This document shows positions 59,681-64,000 of a stretch of 64,000 bases of DNA, in pieces; position 1 is the stretch's first letter, and the number at the start of each line of letters is the position of its first letter. The position numbers and the translations under genes are program-made. Where the stretch lies: contig NC_006048.2 of assembly GCF_000006445.2 (NCBI RefSeq), positions 992,001-1,056,000 on the forward strand, in the 5' to 3' direction. The DNA is from Debaryomyces hansenii CBS767 (Eukaryota; Ascomycota; Pichiomycetes; Serinales; Debaryomycetaceae). Under the pieces are notes generated by a model. That model was not told the DNA's origin. It did not search any database and saw only the letters and a list, made by a program, of their open reading frames with translations.

Positions 59681-61528
59681 ATGAAACAATTAGGGGAAGA
59701 ACATCCTTTGATAAGTACGAAGAGACCTAGAGCAAAAAAAAGACGTTCCATAGCGATATGCGCTGCTGTATTAACGTTGATAGCATTCGGGTTCATTAGG
59801 TTTGTGCCCAAGGATATATTAGCTGGAGGGTGGTATGAAGGCGAGAAGGATGGTTTAAGTGCTTTAGATAATGAAGAAGTGAGAGACATGCAAACAGATG
59901 GAACAACGTTTGAATTAAAGCATATATTTCACCGGGGAACGGGATCACATAATTATATGGTTCATCGCAGGTTGGATGTAACTAAGGAGTATCTAGAGGC
60001 TCATAGCGAGGAATTAGAGGAGTTGACAACTATGCAGACATCAGAGGTAGACGAGAGTAATTTACAAGACGTTTACGACGCATATGACTGGCCCCAGGCG
60101 CACACGGGCAAGAATCCGTGGACAATCAAGCTCCAGATCAGACAGTCGCCTACTAACGGAGTAGTGAAGAGGTTGAAGGAGCGTCATACACCCAACTTTT
60201 TGGACTCGTATTTGGCATATGCATTATCTGTGAAGGGCAATCCGGCGCTTCTCAACAAGATTGAGCTCGAATGGGAGGACGAGCACGAAATACCGATTCC
60301 CGACGTCAAGGACCGGGATACAGTGGTGTCTTTGGCGACGATTTCGTCGAACGCATATGTGAAGTTCCCCAAGGACGACAAAGAAAAGAAGAGACTGGAT
60401 TGGATCGATGTGGGCGATCCGTGGGTGCCCGATGAAAATCACACCGACATCAACTTTGGATGGGCTGACGACGGGCTCCGTGGACACGTATTTGTGAGCA
60501 CCGACAACAAGACAGTCGTGATAGGAATCAAGGGTACGTCGGGAGCAGGGCTTATTGGCACGGGACCCGAAGAAACCACTGCCAATGATAAGTTGAACGA
60601 TAACCTACTTTTTCTGTGCTGCTGTGCTCGCGTGGGCTATATGTGGACCACCGTGTGTGACTGCTACCAGAAGGCATACACCTGCGACCAAGACTGTCTC
60701 GAGAAGGAGCTCATGCGCCAGGACCGTTACTACCAGGCGACACTCGACTTGTACCGCAATGTATCCCAGCTCTACGACCCTCTGACCACCAACATCTGGG
60801 TTACAGGGCATTCGCTTGGGGGTGCATTAGCGTCGCTTGTGGGCAGAACATACGGGCTACCAGCCGTGGCATTCGAGGCACCCGGTGAAATGCTAGCCAC
60901 CCGTCGACTCCATCTCCCTCAACCCCCAGGGCTCCCCAAGCACTTGGAAAACATCTGGCATTTTGGGAACACGGCCGATCCTATATACATGGGTGTTTGC
61001 AATGGTGTCTCCAGCTCGTGCAATGTAGCCGGGTATGCGATGGAAACTGCCTGTCACACGGCTCACCAATGCGTGTACGATGTCGTGACAGACATGGGAT
61101 GGAGGGTTAACCTTCTCAACCACCGCATCCACACCGTTATCGACGACATTATCCTCGCGTACAACGACACGCCTCCATGTGTCCAGCAGCCTCCGTGTCG
61201 AGACTGCTTCAACTGGCGATTCACCTCGTCCGACGACAACAAGAATGATGAACCGCCGTTGCCCAACCCGTTGCACCCAAAACCACCTTCCACGGTACGT
61301 TCTTCGAATATGCCCCACGAACAATCGCCTAATGCATCTCGCTCACTTAGTAGTTTATGTACAGAGCCTTCCTGCACATCCTCCTTCCAATCAGTGTCGC
61401 CGTCATTCTCGAGCCAGCTTCCAAGTCATCCCTCGCAAAATCCTCAACGATGCTTGCGTAGAACATGGTACGGTCGTTGTTCCAAATGGGGGCACAACAG
61501 CGCAGCCCATCATGTATCTAGCATATAG
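59681..61528 (+). CDS. ATG15: Vacuolar phospholipase Atg15
   Basis: The protein has 615 residues; S. cerevisiae Atg15 has 520. A type II anchor spans residues about 23-40 (SIAICAAVLTLIAFGFIRF). The lipase nucleophile is Ser378 in TGHSLGGALASLVGRTYG. The stretches IGIKGTSGAG, DNLLF-CCCARVGYM and YAMETACHTAHQCVYDVV are diagnostic. Codon 312, between LLF and CCC, is CTG (60,614-60,616), while Atg15 proteins have Ser there, so this strongly supports CUG-Ser decoding. Atg15 is sorted via the multivesicular-body route and breaks down autophagic bodies and membrane vesicles in the vacuole. A roughly 90-residue Ser/Pro-rich tail follows the FNWRF segment and is not part of the catalytic core. GC content is high compared with the window. 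Confidence 0.95.
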   Translation: MKQLGEEHPLISTKRPRAKKRRSIAICAAVLTLIAFGFIRFVPKDILAGGWYEGEKDGLSALDNEEVRDMQTDGTTFELKHIFHRGTGSHNYMVHRRLDVTKEYLEAHSEELEELTTMQTSEVDESNLQDVYDAYDWPQAHTGKNPWTIKLQIRQSPTNGVVKRLKERHTPNFLDSYLAYALSVKGNPALLNKIELEWEDEHEIPIPDVKDRDTVVSLATISSNAYVKFPKDDKEKKRLDWIDVGDPWVPDENHTDINFGWADDGLRGHVFVSTDNKTVVIGIKGTSGAGLIGTGPEETTANDKLNDNLLFLCCCARVGYMWTTVCDCYQKAYTCDQDCLEKELMRQDRYYQATLDLYRNVSQLYDPLTTNIWVTGHSLGGALASLVGRTYGLPAVAFEAPGEMLATRRLHLPQPPGLPKHLENIWHFGNTADPIYMGVCNGVSSSCNVAGYAMETACHTAHQCVYDVVTDMGWRVNLLNHRIHTVIDDIILAYNDTPPCVQQPPCRDCFNWRFTSSDDNKNDEPPLPNPLHPKPPSTVRSSNMPHEQSPNASRSLSSLCTEPSCTSSFQSVSPSFSSQLPSHPSQNPQRCLRRTWYGRCSKWGHNSAAHHVSSI

Positions 61529-61941
61529 ACCAAAGATACAATAGGAATATGCGGATTCCATGTGCCGCATCATTATCTTATTGCAGGCGTAGAAGAAACT
61601 TCTGTCCCAATATGAAATAAATAGCAAGGATAGCATTTTGAAATAGGAAAAACATAAACAAACAACCTTCTTGGACCGGATTCAGCTCTATTTGTAGTTA
61701 CCAAATTCACTAAATGGGTAATTCATTTGTATTGCGTAAGGCCGTTGTTTTAGGTATTCTTGATTGTTTTCCAAAGAATTAAATGACTTAATCAGTTAAA
61801 TACAACAAAGATATTTTCAGCGAAGGTTTAGCCCCATAAGCAATTTTTTATATAAGAATTTTTCCTTCTTTCTATTAATTATCCAAATTTAATATATTTC
61901 TTCCTGAATAGTCAATTGAATCAATCGCCTACTAGTATACC
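61529..61941. other. Intergenic region ATG15/SUR7
   Basis: About 410 bases. GC content falls back to the AT-rich level right after ATG15. Nothing beyond a TATATAAG-like sequence at about 61,848-61,856 was seen, which may serve SUR7. Confidence 0.4.
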
Positions 61942-62766
61942 ATGAGACTTATCAGTACTATTTTGAATATTTTCCTTTTAGCGGGAACTTGCTTGTTATT
62001 ATTGCTTGTCATTTTGTCGGGTGCCTCAGATAACTTCCCATTGAATGACTTTTACTGGATTAAGGCTGACACCTCGCTGATTTCGGGAGCACCAAAGATG
62101 GCTGCATGGACATTCTGGGGTGTTTGTGAAGAAAACGACTACAGCAAGTGTACCCTGGGACCAGCATACCCTATTTCACCAAAGGACAACTTTGACACCA
62201 CCAGTAATGTGCCAAAGGACTTTGTTGATAACAGAGGAACCTACTACTATTTATCCAGATTTTCTTTTGCATTTACTCTTGTGGCCGTTGGATTCACCGG
62301 CATTGCGCTTATTATTGATGTGCTTGCATTCTGTTTCCTGATCATCGACAAGGTTGTTATTGCGTTTGTCTCGTTTGCGTTATTCTTCATTGCCGGTCTT
62401 GCTGCTTTCCAGACCGCCGTTGTTGTTATGGCCAGAAATGCTTTCAACCAGGAAAGCATGAACCCAACCGTTGGTATCAAGTTGATGGCCATCACCTGGA
62501 CCGCATTTGTTTGTATTTTGATTGTTTTCATCAACACTTGTTTTGCTAACATCTCCAACTCCTACAAGAAACATATGTCCAGAGTTAAAGAAAACCAAGG
62601 TGCCGCCGCCGTTGTCCCTGATGTTAATCAACGTGACGACTCCTCTTTCACCAGAGCCAACGCTGGTGCAGTCGACCCAGAAACCAGAGAAGCTGACAAT
62701 GGTGGCATCAGATTTTTCAAGATTAAGAGAAACAACCAAAAAATCTCTGACGATGAAAGCATCTAA
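61942..62766 (+). CDS. SUR7: Eisosome-associated plasma membrane protein of the Sur7 family
   Basis: The protein has 274 residues and four membrane helices: residues about 5-27, 107-133 (SRFSFAFTLVAVGFTGIALI), 139-163 (VVIAFVSFALFFIAGLAAF) and 180-205. The first extracellular loop contains WTFWGVCEENDYSKCTLGPA, matching the Sur7/claudin-like W...G-x-C...C signature. The cytosolic tail is charged and ends in an acidic SDDESI. The family marks eisosome (MCC) patches of the plasma membrane and affects wall organisation and endocytosis. S. cerevisiae has three to four paralogues (Sur7, Fmp45, YNL194C, Pun1); the best fit is Sur7 by size, though paralogue choice is uncertain. Preferred codons indicate high expression. 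Confidence 0.85.
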   Translation: MRLISTILNIFLLAGTCLLLLLVILSGASDNFPLNDFYWIKADTSLISGAPKMAAWTFWGVCEENDYSKCTLGPAYPISPKDNFDTTSNVPKDFVDNRGTYYYLSRFSFAFTLVAVGFTGIALIIDVLAFCFLIIDKVVIAFVSFALFFIAGLAAFQTAVVVMARNAFNQESMNPTVGIKLMAITWTAFVCILIVFINTCFANISNSYKKHMSRVKENQGAAAVVPDVNQRDDSSFTRANAGAVDPETREADNGGIRFFKIKRNNQKISDDESI

Positions 62767-63297
62767 TCTTTTCAGATTCTACTAGTTAATACTTTCTTCC
62801 TCCGATACCATTTCAGTTTACTTTTTCTATATAACTGACGATGAATTTTACTTTAATACTATTATCGCTTTTGTTCCCTTAATCTATTTAAAATCGCTCT
62901 TGTTTTTATTTTTGTATTATTAATAAAGTCCCTAATCCTATTCTATCTGTTTCTCCCTGTAGCATTCTGACGTTTTGACGCCAGGCCCCATGTTCATACG
63001 CTTTGAAAGGCTGAAAGACTTGAATTGCTATTACGGCCTCCTATATATAAAATCGATGTTACCCACACGCACTCTAATTTTGGTTTTCCTGGTCCTATGA
63101 TTAACTATAATATATTTTTAGTGAATCCTTTTTCGATTTCGAATGAATCTGTATATGATTACTATCTGTTTGTTGGAATATTCGATTAGACTAATCGTTG
63201 TTTGAAAAAGTGAGGTTATTAGCAGGCATTTCGAGAAATATAGCAAACAAACATAAATAGTACTCCTGTAGCGGTTGACATTAAAATAACAGAAAGA
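62767..63297. other. Intergenic region SUR7/kinase gene
   Basis: About 530 bases. A CTATATATAAAATCG element at about 63,040-63,054 may be the TATA box of the downstream gene or of its leader. No further gene is supported. Confidence 0.4.
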
Positions 63298-64000
63298 ATG
63301 CCAGCAGAAAAGGAAAAACAACACCATCATCATGGATTGAAACATATATTCAAAAAGGAACATAGTCCTGAGTCTCCGTCAGATTCCGGAAAGGAATCGG
63401 TCCACGGATCGCATATTGGGTTGTCGAAGCTTTTTCACCATAGTAGAGAGTCAAAGGCAGATACGCCTAGCGGGTCCAGCGGAGGGCGGATTTCGAGAAC
63501 ACCGTCTGTTCTTTCGATGAGGAGACATAGTTCGAACATGACGAGATCACACAGCAACATAGAAAACGAAAAGACCCCTAAGAAGTTGTCGAAGGCCGAG
63601 ACAATGGCTCATCTTCAGCACATGAATAAGAATAATGTGGCCAGAAGTGTACGACAGGCAAACGAATTGAGGTCAGGAACACCAGGAGGAGGCCGAGGAG
63701 GTGGATTGAACATCACACCGAACGCCAATAACAATCTGCAACACGAGAAGATCAAGTACAATCCGTTCGGAATTAACAAAAGTCCTTCGGCAGAACACCC
63801 CAGTACGAGTTTTTACTTGTCGGGTGGACCAGATGCTAACAGAGTGTTGAACAATCCGGTGGCTGATCCTAATGACTTTTTACCGGAGGAGTTGCAGCAG
63901 GACCACGTCAATCTTTTGGAGGATTTCGAGATCGATATGCAAAACAAAAAGTTGGGAGACGGGGGATCGTCGGACGTCCGTATTATCAATTCGGCCTGTA
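63298..64000 (+). CDS. N-terminal part of a probable Ser/Thr protein kinase (3' end outside window)
   Basis: The frame starts at ATG 63,298 (MPAEKEKQQHHHHGLKHIFK) and stays open to the end of the window, giving 234 codons. The first 200 residues are disordered, basic and Ser-rich, with repeated short motifs (HHSRES, SMRRHSSNMTRSHSN, KYNPFGINKSP). The segment at about residues 216-231, KKLGDGGSSDVRIINSA, fits the glycine-rich ATP loop of a protein kinase (G-x-G-x-x-x-x-V). Fungal kinases of the Npr1/Hal5 (transporter-regulating) branch have such long Ser-rich N termini, but I could not decide on a member. The kinase core lies beyond the window, so this call is provisional. Confidence 0.55.
   Translation, partial: MPAEKEKQHHHHGLKHIFKKEHSPESPSDSGKESVHGSHIGLSKLFHHSRESKADTPSGSSGGRISRTPSVLSMRRHSSNMTRSHSNIENEKTPKKLSKAETMAHLQHMNKNNVARSVRQANELRSGTPGGGRGGGLNITPNANNNLQHEKIKYNPFGINKSPSAEHPSTSFYLSGGPDANRVLNNPVADPNDFLPEELQQDHVNLLEDFEIDMQNKKLGDGGSSDVRIINSAC

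Noticed and set aside
60893..61324. 143-codon antisense frame in ATG15
   Set aside because: The GC-rich codon use of ATG15 leaves few stops on the opposite strand. No protein-like motif is seen.

Overview
The window is nuclear DNA of an AT-rich budding yeast of the CUG-Ser clade, most like Debaryomyces. Evidence: compact gene spacing, few genes with introns, GTATGT donors with TACTAAC-type branch sites, and two CTG codons that sit where the protein family has serine (Atg15 codon 312, Vps60 codon 149). The species assignment is an inference. Proteins quoted here were read with the standard code, so every CTG shown as Leu should be read as Ser.

Layout. 0-16.5 kb: 3' end of a GEF1-type chloride channel, URB2, SNU13, spliced VMA3, NUP85, a DDB1/MMS1-like beta-propeller protein, HUL4 and spliced RIP1. 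16.5-20.7 kb: a gene-poor stretch of about 4 kb holding only two fast-evolving genes (a Mug135-like coiled-coil protein and an orphan). 20.7-29.4 kb: a PIN2-like membrane protein, a compact Cdc13-like candidate, a spliced helical-repeat protein with a 7-nt first exon, GGC1, PCF11 and ADK1. 30-35.8 kb: a tandem segmental duplication with two SAY1-like esterase genes, a decayed MAE1 3' end between them, and intact MAE1. 37-43.7 kb: spliced FPG-type DNA glycosylase, intron-containing tRNA-Met, VPS60, COQ3, SWC2/VPS72 and spliced HCH1. 44-48.5 kb: a PIR-like secreted wall protein, a 40-codon small ORF, a DHA1-type MFS transporter and an Mpv17-family protein. 48.8-58.4 kb: DBP9, tRNA-Ala(UGC), a formate/nitrite-transporter family protein, RAD18, and a 1131-residue SEC12/SED4-type protein with a repetitive acidic lumenal region and a C-terminal HDEL. 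58.6-64 kb: BUD16-type pyridoxal kinase and ATG15 in a visibly GC-richer block, SUR7, and the 5' part of a probable protein kinase.

Most genes are conserved housekeeping functions: ribosome biogenesis (URB2, SNU13, DBP9), mRNA 3' processing (PCF11), the nuclear pore, ubiquitin and DNA-damage tolerance (HUL4, RAD18, MMS1-like, FPG), mitochondrial metabolism (RIP1, GGC1, MAE1, COQ3), and vacuole/ER/endosome functions (VMA3, GEF1, ATG15, VPS60, SEC12). Neighbouring genes are mostly unrelated in function, as is usual for yeast. I found no CRISPR array, intact transposon or clear new gene system. The most informative unusual features are the esterase/MAE1 segmental duplication with mosaic sequence identity, the HDEL-tailed Sec12 with its in-frame 90-nt repeat, the compact Cdc13-like protein, the very short first exons, and the orphan-gene region near 17-20 kb.
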